A stretch of 64,000 nt of DNA from Tachypleus tridentatus (lineage: Eukaryota; Arthropoda; Merostomata; Xiphosura; Limulidae). A program made the position numbers and the translations under genes. The notes below the pieces were generated by a model. That model did no database searches, was not told the DNA's origin, and saw nothing but the letters and a program-made list of their open reading frames with translations. Shown piece by piece: positions 21,330-33,000 of this stretch (positions are counted from its first letter, which is position 1; each line of letters starts with the position of its first letter). The stretch lies in assembly GCF_004210375.1 (NCBI RefSeq), contig NC_134833.1:145444127-145508126 (forward strand), in the 5' to 3' direction.

Positions 21330-22511
21330 CAGGTTATCCCAATAGTAATGCCCCAAAATTTAATACAGAAGGGAATCACTATTTCTTTCTTTTTAGAAGG
21401 TTGTAATGACTACAATACATACTAAGACATGTATACACCTGTCCAGACAAATGGAAGAACCTAAACCAACTCCACTTTTCAGATCATTAATAAAATAAAC
21501 TATCATGAAGATGGATGTGTCTACACCTTAAGTGATGCGCCACGTTCAGGTCGTCCTGTTTATTTCCTGACGTTCTGCTGGTGCACTTGATGAAGATTGT
21601 GCTGTTACAGTTGGAGAACTAGCACAGAAGCTTAATTCAACCTATTCAACAGTTCACCGTCATCTGCAACAACTTGGAAAAGTGTCAACTCTTAAAACGT
21701 AGGTTCCCATGATTTGACAGAAGCCAACCTTAGAACAAGAGTGGACATTTGTACTTATCTGTCTTCTCGTCAACGTAACTCACCGTTTTTGGACATGTTA
21801 GTGACTGGATGTGAAAAAATTGATATTTTATAGCAGTTTCTAAATGCCGCAGATAACGGATCAGTGGAGGTAAATGGCTAAAAGCACAGCCCAAAATGGA
21901 GTTAGACTCTAGGAAAGTCTTGTTAAGCATTTGGTGGGATATCGTTGGTGTGATCTACTTTGAGTTGGTGCCACTCAATCCAAGGATTACTTCAGACTTC
22001 TATTGTCAAAACAGTTCGTGCGCTTCAATGTTGCACTGAAAGATAAGAAGCCTACTTTTGTCAATCTTAAAGGTGTTGTGTTACACCAGGATAATGCACG
22101 GCCCCATACAACAAGGATTACATCTGCAAAGATCGAAGAGCTAGACTGGTTAAAATTTCCATCATTCCTCTTATTCTCCAGAATTTGCTCCATCTGATTC
22201 TCATCTCTTCTGAAGTTTGCAGAACTATCTTGATAGAAAAGAGCTTGGAACACATAAACATCTCAAAACTACCCTCTCTACATTCTTTTCCTCCAAACCC
22301 CAACAATTTTATGGAAGAAGCTTGTGAATCGTTGGCAAGGAGTAATTAATAATAATGGAACATACATTATTAATTACATAACATTAAAAGTGTTTGAAAT
22401 CCTTTCTGCTTCACTGAATCTAAAATCAGACTGATATTACGAACTTACCTACTTTCTGTATAGCTATATCGGAATTTCATTAGAATCATTATAGTTTTCA
22501 ATCAGGTAACC
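21330..22511 (+). mobile_element. Mariner-type DNA transposon fossil (unit L)
   Basis: About 1.2 kb, the usual mariner size. The left end AGGTTATCCCAATAG and the reversed right end AGGTTACCTGATTGA are weakly matching inverted termini. The transposase remnant is on the plus strand. A TA duplication may lie at each side but cannot be fixed with certainty. Confidence 0.78.
21460..22345 (+). pseudogene. Mariner transposase (unit L)
   Basis: Pieces in mariner order: PRSGRPV (about 21540), VGELAQKLNSTYSTVHRHLQ with QLGKVSTL (about 21610-21700, the second helix-turn-helix), VPHDLTEANLRTRVDICTYL (about 21710), RQRNSPFLDMLVTGCEK (about 21775, where the usual catalytic GDEKW is altered), SIWWDIVGVIYFELVPLNPR (about 21930-21985), and KGVVLHQDNARPHTTRIT (about 22070-22130, second catalytic Asp kept). 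The C-terminal PPYSPDL region is shifted out of frame. At least four breaks, so an old, dead copy. Confidence 0.88.
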
Positions 22512-23306
22512 TTAAAATATTTCTTTTATGAATAATTTACAATATTTTATGAATATAAAATATGGGTCCCTATGTTTTGTCAGTTTCAATCCTTTTGTTT
22601 TTCTTTTTTAAGTTCAGTAGCCAGTTTTACTTGTCGACTGAATTATGATTTGGTTTTTTCTTGTATATGTTTGTTTACTATTTTTGTAAGATGGTATACG
22701 AGGATTAGTTGGTTGTAAAATGTATTTAATAGATTCCAGACTTTAAGATAGTATTATAATAAACATAATGGTCAAAGCTCATGTATACGATTTCGCTCTA
22801 TAAGTTAATAGAAAGTGTATCTTTCTTATAAAAGAGCGATTACGGTAGGTAAGACACTATATGTACCTTTCATGGCATGTGGATCAGAAAATCTAGATGA
22901 GTTTTGTGTTACTTTAAAACTAGTGTCCGTGCCATCCATTACATAGCGCATTCAACGATAATTATAATACTGTTTAGAGAATATTCCCAATATGCAAATA
23001 GTAAGGAACATATGTATCTCTCTCTATCATACAATGCATACGGACTGTTCTCTCTACGGGATATTTATGAGCATGCGCAATTTCAGAGCTCTTAGAATTT
23101 ATCAAAGACGAGTTGTATAAATACCAGCAGATGAGAAGAATGAGAGGTTTATGGTTTTAGTTATTCTATACGTATTTTAGAATTTCGTAATAATGGAGTG
23201 TAAGATTGTTTTAGTAATTTTGTTTTATATTTTAACCTCGCGTCATTGCATTTTACCCTAGAGACTCATCTATATCCAATGTATTCGTTACGGACGATAA
23301 TCAAAT
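22512..23306. other. Gene-free stretch (unit L)
   Basis: AT-rich sequence with no motif-bearing frame. Its mirror (37180-37998) aligns throughout. No RNA gene or tandem repeat is seen. Confidence 0.45.
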
Positions 23307-23598
23307 GACGAAGGATACAGAACGTCGGCGTCAGGAGGCTGGCGAGGCGCTACCACGGTCTCTCGAAAGGGTGACGATGTCGGAGTTGGCGAAGCGCGCA
23401 CGGTCTCTCCAACGGAAGGTGTAGAACGTCGGCGTCGGGAGGCTGGCGAAGGCGCAACCACTCTCTCAACGAAGGTGTAGAACGTCGGCGTCGGGAGGCT
23501 TGCGAAGGCGCTACCACGATCTCTCCAACGGAAGGTGTAGAACGTCGGTGTCGGGAGGCTGGCGAAGGCGCTACCACGGTCTCTCCAACGGAAGGTCA
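23307..23598 (+). repeat. GC-rich 60-bp minisatellite, about five copies (unit L)
   Basis: Units of 60 bases built from GGAAGGTGTAGAACGTCGGC, GTCGGGAGGCTGGCGAAGGC and GCTACCACGGTCTCTCCAAC. The composition contrasts sharply with the AT-rich surroundings. It reads open on the minus strand as a 20-residue repeat because 60 is divisible by three. Internal units carry deletions (for example GCGCACGGTCTCTCC). Confidence 0.92.
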
Positions 23599-23599
23599 T

Positions 23600-24340
23600 T
23601 AACTAGAACTATGAACTCTGTTTAGTGAAATATTGTGGAGTCATTAGCTCATATGTAACTTTTGTTTCATGTGTATAAATTAAAATTGTACAGTTCTTTA
23701 TCGCTGTTTACGAACTGGTATTTCGGAAATTTTCCTTGGTTTAAGAAACTTCATTAACAGCACCACGTAAAAGCTTCTTCCATTGTAATAAAAGAAAGAT
23801 GAATCTACAGCTACTGTAATTCACTGTTGATACCCCTAATGTACATACATAACCAAACGTGTATCGGTCTGTATTTCTATTCCTTCTCAAACAAACTATT
23901 AAACTTCGCTTTAAAACCAAAACTTTCGTTCACACACTTTAATACAATTATTACAGCTTTTCCTAAACATTTGTTCCTCACATCTCCATTTTGTAATATC
24001 TTACCTTGCTTCACATCCCCATCTCTATTTTTAATCGTCTTGCTATCTGAACTTCATATATCTATTTTTTCTTAATTTTATATCTATCTAACATCCATAT
24101 CGTTATTCTTAACAACTGAGACCAAACAATCTTTTTTATTCTCAAGTTGGAAAGAAATGGTATAAGTCAAGGCTTCTAATTAAAAAAACAAAACATTATA
24201 ATGCTTACCAAACGTATAAAAATAACTCGCAAACCAAATATTCAGTGTACTGTTTTATATTAATTTCGACAATTGGTACGTTTCCATGTTTGGTATTGTT
24301 TATAAAAGAAACAGGTTTGTTTAAATAACGTTATTTTTCT
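23600..24340. other. Flank with contracted satellite-like array (unit L)
   Basis: No gene. About 23960-24110 contains two to three diverged units (CATCTCCATTTTGTAATATC, TTAATCGTCTTGCTATCTGA) of the array that is expanded in R2. The whole stretch is deleted in unit R. Confidence 0.6.
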
Positions 24341-24887
24341 AAGAAACAGGCCTCACTCAACCAAGTGCTGCTCTACAACAATGTTTCTAAATCAGATTGA
24401 TAATTACAGGATGTTTTAAGCGATACACAACGATGGCGTTAAATTTATCAGTAATCAAGTGCATTCTAAATTACGATTTTGTAACCTGCTCAACGCAATA
24501 CCTTTAATTCCGTGATTAATAAAACAATATTGATTTTTTAAATAATAATACCAGTACCTGAATGGCGTTGACCATATTTGGTCCTTAAAACATATGAAAA
24601 TGTGTCTGAATGTTTGTCGTTATGAACATCAACGAACAATAGGTAATAATATTCCACGTATGATTACAAAGTTTTAACAAATCCGTTCGTTTTTGTATAA
24701 GATATAAAACAAAAGTAGTGTACAAAATCGGACTTCATGGTAACAATTATGATTTTTTTCGTGAACTCGCTGTTACCTTTGACATCGGCCCTCCAAATAT
24801 TAATCATTTCAAAGTTGGGTCATAGTCCAAGTGTATACTATCTTTCGTTCAAATCTACCCAACTGTTTTCGAGAAATATTTGTGATA

Positions 24888-24906
24888 AACACACACACAC
24901 ACACAC
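24888..24906 (+). repeat. (CA)n microsatellite (unit L)
   Basis: Short run of CA dinucleotides. The mirror positions in R (about 36531-36547) and R2 (about 61710-61720) carry interrupted or shorter (GT)n runs. Confidence 0.9.
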
Positions 24907-24909
24907 ATG

Positions 24910-25455
24910 GATGAAAACAAAATGGTAATAATAATGATGTTGAAACTGCTTAAACAATAGTTGTATGATGTTTAAGCTCCATGTAACAAGAGTTAAATTA
25001 AGTAGTTAATATAGTACCAGTTAATTAAAGATGTCAAGTAGCTAAGGTTTAAAACTAAACCCATAATAGCAAGGTACAACGAATAAATAAAATAAGATTC
25101 GTATTATTTTCAAATACTTACCACAACCTGTCAAGTAGTAACGTTTGAACATGGCATCCTCACTGAAAACAGAGACTGTGATCCTGGAATGTAGTAGGAG
25201 ACATTTTATGAACATACAATTTATACTCGTACATTTTGAGAAATAATATAGTTTTACATATCCAGTCCTGTAAATAAAATAACTCGAGACTCAAAATGCT
25301 AACCAATTAGATACACTTTCAATAAAGATGAAAATATTTTAGTAAGACACTGGAAATCAAAACGCATCCTTCAAAACTGTATTGTTCTTTGTGTATCTTA
25401 AGGTATTTTAAAATAACACTTTGAAGGCTTACATAAATGTGCTTTTTCAGAAAAA
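24910..25455. other. Gene-free end of the macro-repeat unit (unit L)
   Basis: AT-rich sequence repeated reversed at 35990-36520 and 61160-61700. The three copies align without large gaps. No coding or RNA signal is seen. Confidence 0.5.
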
Positions 25456-26009
25456 GCAACTGGTTCTACTTAGTCCACGTTCGCTTATCACCGCAGAAGA
25501 ATAAGGGTAAGGGTAGCAGTATTATCAAACAAATCTGTGGAACAAAGTAAAGATTGAAAGCATAAGTTTACTGAAAAAAGATGTGTCGTTAACTATAATT
25601 AAGATTTAGAGAGATAATGGAGATGTTACAACCTTCAACTATCGTCAATTTGTTTTAACTTCAGAGACAATAGAGGATGGTCTTATAACGCTCTTTGTCA
25701 TCAGTTTGTTCTAACTTTAAAAGAGTCAATATAGATTACTTTATAATGGTCTTTCATCATCAATTTGTTCTAATTTTAAACAAAAACCAATAAAAAATTC
25801 CCACTTTGGTATCCTAAATCCAGACAATTATCAAAATAACTATAATACATACAACAAACCTTTGTTTATCATACAGTAGAATTTTAAGTTCTCTCCTTGC
25901 AACAAGCACTCAACTTTCACGACTGCTAACTCTGAAGGTTTGATTATATCTTTGTTGATGTAATTTATAAATATAACTTTAAGAACTGTCAGCAGATATA
26001 TTTGTAATG

Positions 26010-26640
26010 TATACTGAGAAGTTACAGAAATGTCTCCCAGATACACAAGTCCTATGGATTGAGTGCTCTCGGGATCTCAAAAGTAAGTATGCTTTTGTTT
26101 ATCTTTTTATCGACACACTTTTAATATTGACTGGATGAGATAATTAGCAACAGGTAGAAATATGGACAGTTATTGATGATTGGTGAAATAAAACATGCTT
26201 ATTTTACTATACAAATTAGGGAAAAAAACTATATTAGCAGTGCCGTATATTTAAGCGTCATAAACCATGAAAGTGTTCCCCTACTTTTAGACAAGCTATA
26301 CCAAGGTGAAAGGCCAAACTTACAAACTGAACTGCTCTTGATACAAACCGTAATTTTGATTTGGGGCACTTTACTGTGCTACCAGGCATTTGGAATGCAT
26401 TGCTTGTTCTTTCTAGACTCTGCTGGACAGGTGATAGCTGAAAGGAACTTGACCGATGTTCACTGGTGTCCTAAACACACGCTTCCAAAACTATAGTCGT
26501 AATACTTGTTTGTTTATTTTGTGATTGTTAATTGTTTGTTACTGAATAGTATTACATAAAGTAAAACTAGCTTTGTATGTAGCATTTTGATCACAGAAAT
26601 GATGACAACATGTACTGTCCAATGTTCATGTTCTTTATTG
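26010..26640 (+). repeat. Unclassified direct repeat, first copy in unit L2
   Basis: Direct counterpart of 756-1417, beginning near the CTGTCAGCAGATATATTTG landmark and carrying the same order of conserved blocks. A new copy starts near 26650 and is again interrupted by the hAT TIR at 26696, the same insertion inherited by copying. Confidence 0.75.
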
Positions 26641-26695
26641 AATCATTAACTGTCAGCAATACTTATCATGTATACAGAGAGTTTGCCAAATTGGA

Positions 26696-27155
26696 CAGGG
26701 GCGTAGATCCTGGTGGGATGGGGTATACATCCCACCTTTATTTTAGGTAGGGTGTGTGGTGCATATAATGATCACCCCTACAGTTTTGTCTGTTGAATTG
26801 TTTTATTGCATCATAGGCCTACATATTGTGTGTTTGTTCTTGCGATTTTCGTGTTCTTACCAATCGAATTACATAATATGCCTAGATGTAGGCTTTTTTC
26901 AGTAGCCGAAATTTACAACTTTAATATAGGCGTGCTTCTAAGCCTTTCGATCAAAGTGATAGTTCGTAAGTATCAGTCAGTAGGCCTAAGTATACACGCA
27001 AGGCGTGCAATCACTATCACAGAATCTACGTACGTCTTGTACGTAATGTAAGATTAAATAAAATTTTCATCACAACAGATTGAACAGAGCAGAGAAATTA
27101 GAAAATATTACTCTCAAGCGTATACTCCTGTGAGCTCGATCCGGCGACGCCATTG
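26696..27155 (+). mobile_element. hAT DNA transposon, TTF-finger type, 5' end only (unit L2)
   Basis: Starts with the same CAGGGGCGTAGAT terminus, preceded by GCCAAATTGGA exactly as in unit L, so it is the same ancestral insertion. Only the first 460 bases are present before the gap, and the transposase part is not assembled. Its sequence just inside the terminus groups with unit M. Confidence 0.88.
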
Positions 27156-27655
27156 NNNNNNNNNNNNNNNNNNNNNNNNNNNNNNNNNNNNNNNNNNNNN
27201 NNNNNNNNNNNNNNNNNNNNNNNNNNNNNNNNNNNNNNNNNNNNNNNNNNNNNNNNNNNNNNNNNNNNNNNNNNNNNNNNNNNNNNNNNNNNNNNNNNNN
27301 NNNNNNNNNNNNNNNNNNNNNNNNNNNNNNNNNNNNNNNNNNNNNNNNNNNNNNNNNNNNNNNNNNNNNNNNNNNNNNNNNNNNNNNNNNNNNNNNNNNN
27401 NNNNNNNNNNNNNNNNNNNNNNNNNNNNNNNNNNNNNNNNNNNNNNNNNNNNNNNNNNNNNNNNNNNNNNNNNNNNNNNNNNNNNNNNNNNNNNNNNNNN
27501 NNNNNNNNNNNNNNNNNNNNNNNNNNNNNNNNNNNNNNNNNNNNNNNNNNNNNNNNNNNNNNNNNNNNNNNNNNNNNNNNNNNNNNNNNNNNNNNNNNNN
27601 NNNNNNNNNNNNNNNNNNNNNNNNNNNNNNNNNNNNNNNNNNNNNNNNNNNNNNN
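27156..27655. other. Assembly gap, 500 N
   Basis: Exactly 500 undetermined bases, a usual placeholder length, so the true size is unknown. It lies at the orientation switch. The left edge corresponds to about position 1915 of the unit and the right edge to about position 11200 read backwards. The two edges are therefore not neighbours in any simple palindrome, and several kilobases are probably absent. Confidence 0.99.
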
Positions 27656-27989
27656 TTTAAATTGAATATCATCTAAACAATCGGACGTCTCTTTCTTTGA
27701 GTGATTTAACTTGTTTTGTAAAGATGAATTTTACTATAGTTACTTGTTACAGATTCTACACCCAGTAAAACATAAAAAATTCTTAAAACATAAAATATTT
27801 TTGATTTTCTTTGTTAGGAGAAATCAATTTAATTGTATGGTTTGATTATAATATTTATTGTATTAAAACAAGTCTCTGTTTATGTCCTTTTTCCATCAAA
27901 CAAATCTAAGACACAAAATGCTAAGCTAAACGTTTTTCATGCAATCAAAAATCCACGTTTTCTACTGGAAATGTTTATTTATTACTGAC

Positions 27990-28158
27990 GCCTGACATGA
28001 CCTAGTGATTAAGGTGCTTGTCTCGAAGTTTGCACATCACTGGATCGACACCCATCGTCATACATGTTTACCACTTCTACTGTGAAGGCGCTATATAATG
28101 TGAAGGTCAATCCCTTTTCCTGTGGAATAAATTGTAAGCAATTCAGAAAACAAACAGC
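27990..28158 (+). mobile_element. tRNA-derived SINE, internally deleted (unit M)
   Basis: Counterpart of the variant-head SINE of unit L, in mirror orientation. The head GCCTGACATGACCTAGTGAT is complete, but most of the body between GGAATAA and the AATTCAGAAAACAAAC tail is deleted. Confidence 0.82.
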
Positions 28159-28379
28159 CTGTTAATAACACATGATATACTCATGGTAGAAAATTTAAAA
28201 GTTTCTGGTTGTACTTTGCTTGGTATGGTAAATTTACAGCAAAGAAATAACAAATGTTAAAAATGATTCAGATGTAAAAGATGATTTCGGAATCAATAAG
28301 GATGTGTTTAATATTATTTATAACGTAACCACTTCGAAATTAATAAAACTATAAGAGTAACCCTAACCACTGTTTAGTG

Positions 28380-28640
28380 TTCAAATTTGAATCAAGGTGA
28401 ATAATGTGAGACTATTATGAGCATCCGTGTAACTAAGGTTCATTATATTATGTTAGTATAACCGACGTGAGACAATTTGGGTGTTAAAATGACTGTTGAG
28501 AAACTATTACAGGTGTCATTGTGACTGGTGTGACTATTTTTATGATACAGACGTCACTGTGACTGGCTTGAATCTATATATAGGTGTCAGAGTAACGTGT
28601 ACGAGACAGTTATAAAAGTTATGCACGTGACGTCATGCAC
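28380..28640 (-). repeat. Degenerate ~32-bp tandem repeat (unit M)
   Basis: Reversed copy of the array of unit L, shorter by about one unit (the CATCAGCCATTGATACC stretch is missing). TGACGTCA is conserved at 28628-28635 and the overlapping CACGTG at 28624-28629. Confidence 0.62.
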
Positions 28641-28820
28641 CTGACAAGTTTGTTTATTTCACCATAGTGGACGTATTAACAAATTAGTGAAATAACGATG
28701 ACCCCTATTTTCAATTAAATACTTACAACTAAATCGTGTCAATAATACCAATTGGTTGTGATGATGTTGGTTTAAAAAAAAACCGAGCTGACGTCGTAAT
28801 TAACGTAGTTACAAACAAGT

Positions 28821-28996
28821 TCGTTATAATGTAACGGTCAATCCCACTATTCGTTGGTAAAAGAGTAGCCCAAGAGTTGGCGATGGGTGGTGATGGCAAG
28901 CTGCTTTCCCTCTAGTTTTACACTGCTAAATTAGGGACGGCTAGCACAGATAGCCCTCGAGTAGTTTTGAGTGAAATTCAAAAAACAAACAAACAA
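28821..28996 (+). mobile_element. tRNA-derived SINE, head missing (unit M)
   Basis: Mirror of the 5'-truncated SINE of unit L, with the complete body and an AATTCAAAAAACAAACAAAC tail. Confidence 0.88.
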
Positions 28997-29394
28997 TCCC
29001 ACCACACAGTTACGATTATATGTATAGGCTAGTATGTGAAATATAGCTTTGATACACAATCTTTTGTTAATGTGTGAACTACTGGCAATTTAATAACTGT
29101 ATTGGAATTAATATTTTTTATACCATTTTATTGTGAAACAGGATGAGTAGTTTACTAATATTAAAATATAACTTTTGTTATAAATTGTAAGTTTTGAGTT
29201 ATTTTAACAAATTAATTACACATACATCATCAACACATTATCTCAGAAACTGTAAGTATAGTTAGTAGCCTCTGTGTGGTACTTGTTTCGTGATAAATAT
29301 GAATATTTGTTTAGAATCATACATTAAAAACTTTACTAGTATATGGTCAATAAAATATAAATAAAATAGGCAAACAAGGAAATAACTTCCTATC

Positions 29395-29935
29395 TAGGCT
29401 GAAGGATGTGGTACTGAAGACAAAAATAACAACTTAAGTTTTACTTTGTATGTAAATCCATTAAGTAGCAAACCAAATTAACAATTACTAAATAAACACG
29501 CAAATATTACGACAATAGTTTTGGAAGCGTGTGTCTAGGACACCTGTTAACATCGATCAAGCACCTTTGAGCTATGTATGACCTGTCAAGCAAAGTCTAG
29601 AAAGCACAAGAAATGCATTCCTGATGCTTAGTCATACAGTTAAGTGATACAAGTCAAAATTACGGTCTATCTCGAAAGCAGTTCAGGGTGTAAGTAGGGA
29701 CTTTATCCTTGGTATAGGTTATCTAAAGTGGGTGGAACACCTTCTTGTTGTTTAAGACTCTTCCATTCACGGCACTGCATACAGCAGTTTTCCCTTATTT
29801 GTGTACTAAAATAACTGTTTTTTTTGTAGCACTTGTTCAATAACTTTCCTTATTAGTTTCTGTATTTAATTAACTCATCCACTAAATATTAAAAGAGTGT
29901 CGATAAAAGATTAACAAAAGTGTACTGACTCTGAA
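29395..29935 (-). repeat. Unclassified direct repeat, second copy in unit M
   Basis: Counterpart of 5493-5995. It ends close to the deletion join at 29363, where the LINE block is missing, so the repeat borders the rearrangement. Confidence 0.7.
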
Positions 29936-30055
29936 GATCCAGATATGACTGTATCCATAGGCATTGAAGATCCAGAGATGACTGTATTCATAGGCGGTGA
30001 AGATCCAGAGATGACTGTATCCATAGGCAGTGAAGATCCAGAGATGACTGTATCC
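29930..30055 (-). repeat. 33-bp minisatellite, about four copies (unit M)
   Basis: Reversed counterpart of the array at the hAT end in unit L, with fewer units. It is joined directly to internal hAT sequence, so terminal hAT bases and about one unit were lost together. Confidence 0.85.
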
Positions 30056-33000
30056 GATGGGGGGATGATATTTGCAACCACTTATGTAAACTGTTCAATT
30101 TGCAAATTGGTAATCTCTGATTACGTGAACCTGAAAGCTGTAAACATGCAGTCACAGAGTAATCTTGTTGCCACGATACTTCAAGGTTTCCATGTAGGTT
30201 TGTATAAGTGAGGTGTTGTGAACAGTTTTCAAAATGTTAATAGAATAGAGACAAATGTGTCACAAATTAACTGCCACATGAATTTATTACTGCACACTGC
30301 ACAGTATAAAATATGGCCATTATACTTGACAAGGATACTTATAACTTTCATTGCATGAATTACGTTTTCAAATATTAATAAAATTAGTAATTACCCTTGA
30401 TAACTTTATATCTACTGAAAAACTGTTCATGTTGTTTGATAAAAATAATTAAAATGTCTTTGCGAACTCTTGAAACTTACACATCAATGCAGTGTAGCAC
30501 ATGATTTTTCATACTTTTCATTGAAGTAAGATTCATTTAGTCCTCATGTTCCCAAACGTTGACCTCCTTTGTGAGGAGCTGTTTATGAATTCTTTCATAA
30601 GCTCTTCTATATTCATCTTGTCGACCTCATTTTTTGAGTGTGACAAACTACCACATGGTTGAGCCGGCATTGAGACATAGTTGATCTTAACCACGTCTTA
30701 AACCGTCTTAATGAAGAAAAGCTGCGTTCACATTGGCAGGTGAATACTGGATATACAAGCAAAATTTTCATGAGAAGAAACACTTCACTAAACATCTGCT
30801 GGTTTCTTTCATGCATTTTACAGTAAGCATCCTTCGCTCCTTTCAGAGATACTACTTTTCTTGTTCCATTGAACATGGGCAACCGAAACTGGACAGAAGT
30901 TTATAACCGAGTTCTCAATCTTGCCACATGTGATCATGTTCCGAAGTGCCAGATATTGCCTCAAGTCATTGTTTTCCGCATTGAAGCTAGTGGTCAGATG
31001 ATCTATGGCTGTTTTCACAAATTCAAAATCTTGGCTTCTGTAGTAATCTCTAGCTGTTGTAGAATGGTGTGCTGAGCCATCACCTGTGATCCTTCTAGGG
31101 GGTCTGCGAATGCGTGGTAGTTCAATAGGCACCAGATCTAGAAAAGTTACCTTTTTCTCAGCTTCATCAAATATTTTGTTGAAATTTTCCTCAACTGAGC
31201 CATCAACAATCCTAAAACTATCTTTTCTTTCTCAAATCTATCCAGCAGACCTTGTGCTTTAAATGCTACATCTGAATTTTCACTTGCTAATTCAGGCAAA
31301 GAATCAACAATGTCACTGTAGTGATCATTAGCACATGTAATTGCAGATAGACGGCACAACCAGCGTGTTGGACACAGTGGGCGGATGCATTTAACTGGAC
31401 CATTGTGGATGCCTGCCGATACAATATTTTCTAAGATTGTCTTGTATTTCCCTGACCTCTGAAGCAAGACACCAAGTTCGTGTACCCACTGGATAGAATC
31501 TCGAACACATTAACAAGTTTCAACTGCATGTTGCATTGTTAAACTAGCCTTGTGTGCTCCGCAGTGAAAAAACAAAGCTGAAGGTTGCTTCTCTTTTATT
31601 TTTGCCTGGCATCCACTGTATGCACCACTCATGTTAGCGGCTCTATCACAAGTTTGTGCTCTTAATCCTAACAGTGGTAAATTGAGTCTACTTTGTACAT
31701 CAAGTAGAGTCGAGGATATTGTTTCACCAGTTGTATTGGAAACACTGTACAAACCTAGAAATATCTCATGGATGTCAAGGTTCTCATCTACGTATCGTAC
31801 ACATATTGCTTCCTGTTCGGCACCCGTAACACCTTGAGTGCCATCAACCATTAATGCAAACATTTTACTTTGCTACACTTTTTGTGCTATGTTCCTCAGT
31901 ATTGGATGGCTGAACATCTCCACTGTTTTATTCTGAGCCTGGGGTGATGTGAATGTGGTTTTCTTTGACAAGTAGGCCGTCAGCTCAGAATCTTCCTCTT
32001 CCGGGAGCTTCATTACCTGAAGGAAGTTCCTCTCCGTATCAATATGTCCCCATAATGCTATACCTTGATGTAGTAAGAAACGTAAACTTATGAATATTTT
32101 GGCTAGACTTCTTTTGCATTCTTCCTGTTGCTTCTATTTTCCATCATGTAGCTTGACAGTCACTGGAGTTACATCAAGTGAACCTTGTTGAGATATAGCA
32201 TACCTGTGCTGAGAGGAGGATTGGTGTTCGTTGAATTTCTGTTTTGCCTTTATCCAGTTCCAAAAACCGATGGATATGAAAGTATACTCGACTGGCCACT
32301 CCAATTATCTTGTAAAAAGGCCTCTATTTTCCGCCTTGGCACAATGAAAGCATATAACTTTTTGAGTCTGATTATCGAAGTGCAGCCATGAGAACTCATC
32401 AAACCACTTGCCCTGGAAGTTGATATTTTGAGATTTTGCTTTCTGTCGTGGTGTTAGTTGTGCGTCTGGATGATATGGCTTCCCACACCGTATCTGTGGA
32501 GTGTCAGATTTTTCATCACTGCACAAACTTGTTTCACAACTAACTGATGGTTCATGATGTGCAATAGTTGTACAAGCATTTTAAGACTCGACCTATGATG
32601 AACAAGATATTTCCTCTGCATGTGAGTTTCTATTTTTTTGCTTGAGGTTGTTGGATTATCTACATTGTCGCTTGTAGTACTAGTAACTGACTTGTCAAAC
32701 TGTCTAATACCGGAAAGTTTCAGACTCTTGATTGCCATAATTGGAATCTGTTTCCCAGATGACTCAACAGGCTAAAATACAGTCTTTATTGAAAACTCTA
32801 ACGTACAACGAACGAAGATAGAATAAAATGGAATTAGGACTGAACTGTACAATGTATTTAAGTCGAACGCGCGAACCTCATTGTGACTACCGAGCCGACA
32901 GACCGACTGGGCATCGCTGGGTCAATAATGTGTGCTAGTTACAACACAAGTAATTGCAAGTTTCTAGAAAAATTCTTAATTAATCACAAATATATTATAT

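Larger units (their letters stand above)
1..25455 (+). repeat. Macro-repeat unit L (complete, forward)
   Basis: One complete copy of the roughly 25-kb unit. Its first 60 bases match the reverse complement of the sequence ending at 61063 with one mismatch, and the feature order is the exact reverse of 35990-61160. Its last part (about 24340-25455) recurs reversed at 35990-37100 and 61160-62290. The same element junctions, target-site duplications and dead transposase copies occur in both arms. This shows copying of a whole block rather than independent insertions. Divergence from R is a few percent by eye, plus array-length differences. Confidence 0.9.
25459..27155 (+). repeat. Macro-repeat unit L2 (forward, truncated by the gap)
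   Basis: After 25455 the sequence jumps straight into a second direct copy of about 285-1915 of unit L. It carries type-2 markers shared with unit M and absent from L and R. One is an extra copy of about 67 bases near 25670-25740. Another is CCCACCTTTATTTT near the hAT 5' end, where L and R read CCCCGTTTATTTT. The first 283 bases of the unit and the linker seen at 35477-35990 are missing at this join. Confidence 0.88.

Noticed and set aside
23288-23599. Overlapping frames with a 20-residue repeat
   Set aside because: They are translations of the GC-rich 60-bp minisatellite in several frames.
27070-27672. Long open frames spanning the N gap on both strands
   Set aside because: They consist almost entirely of undetermined residues and exist only because N codons cannot be stops.
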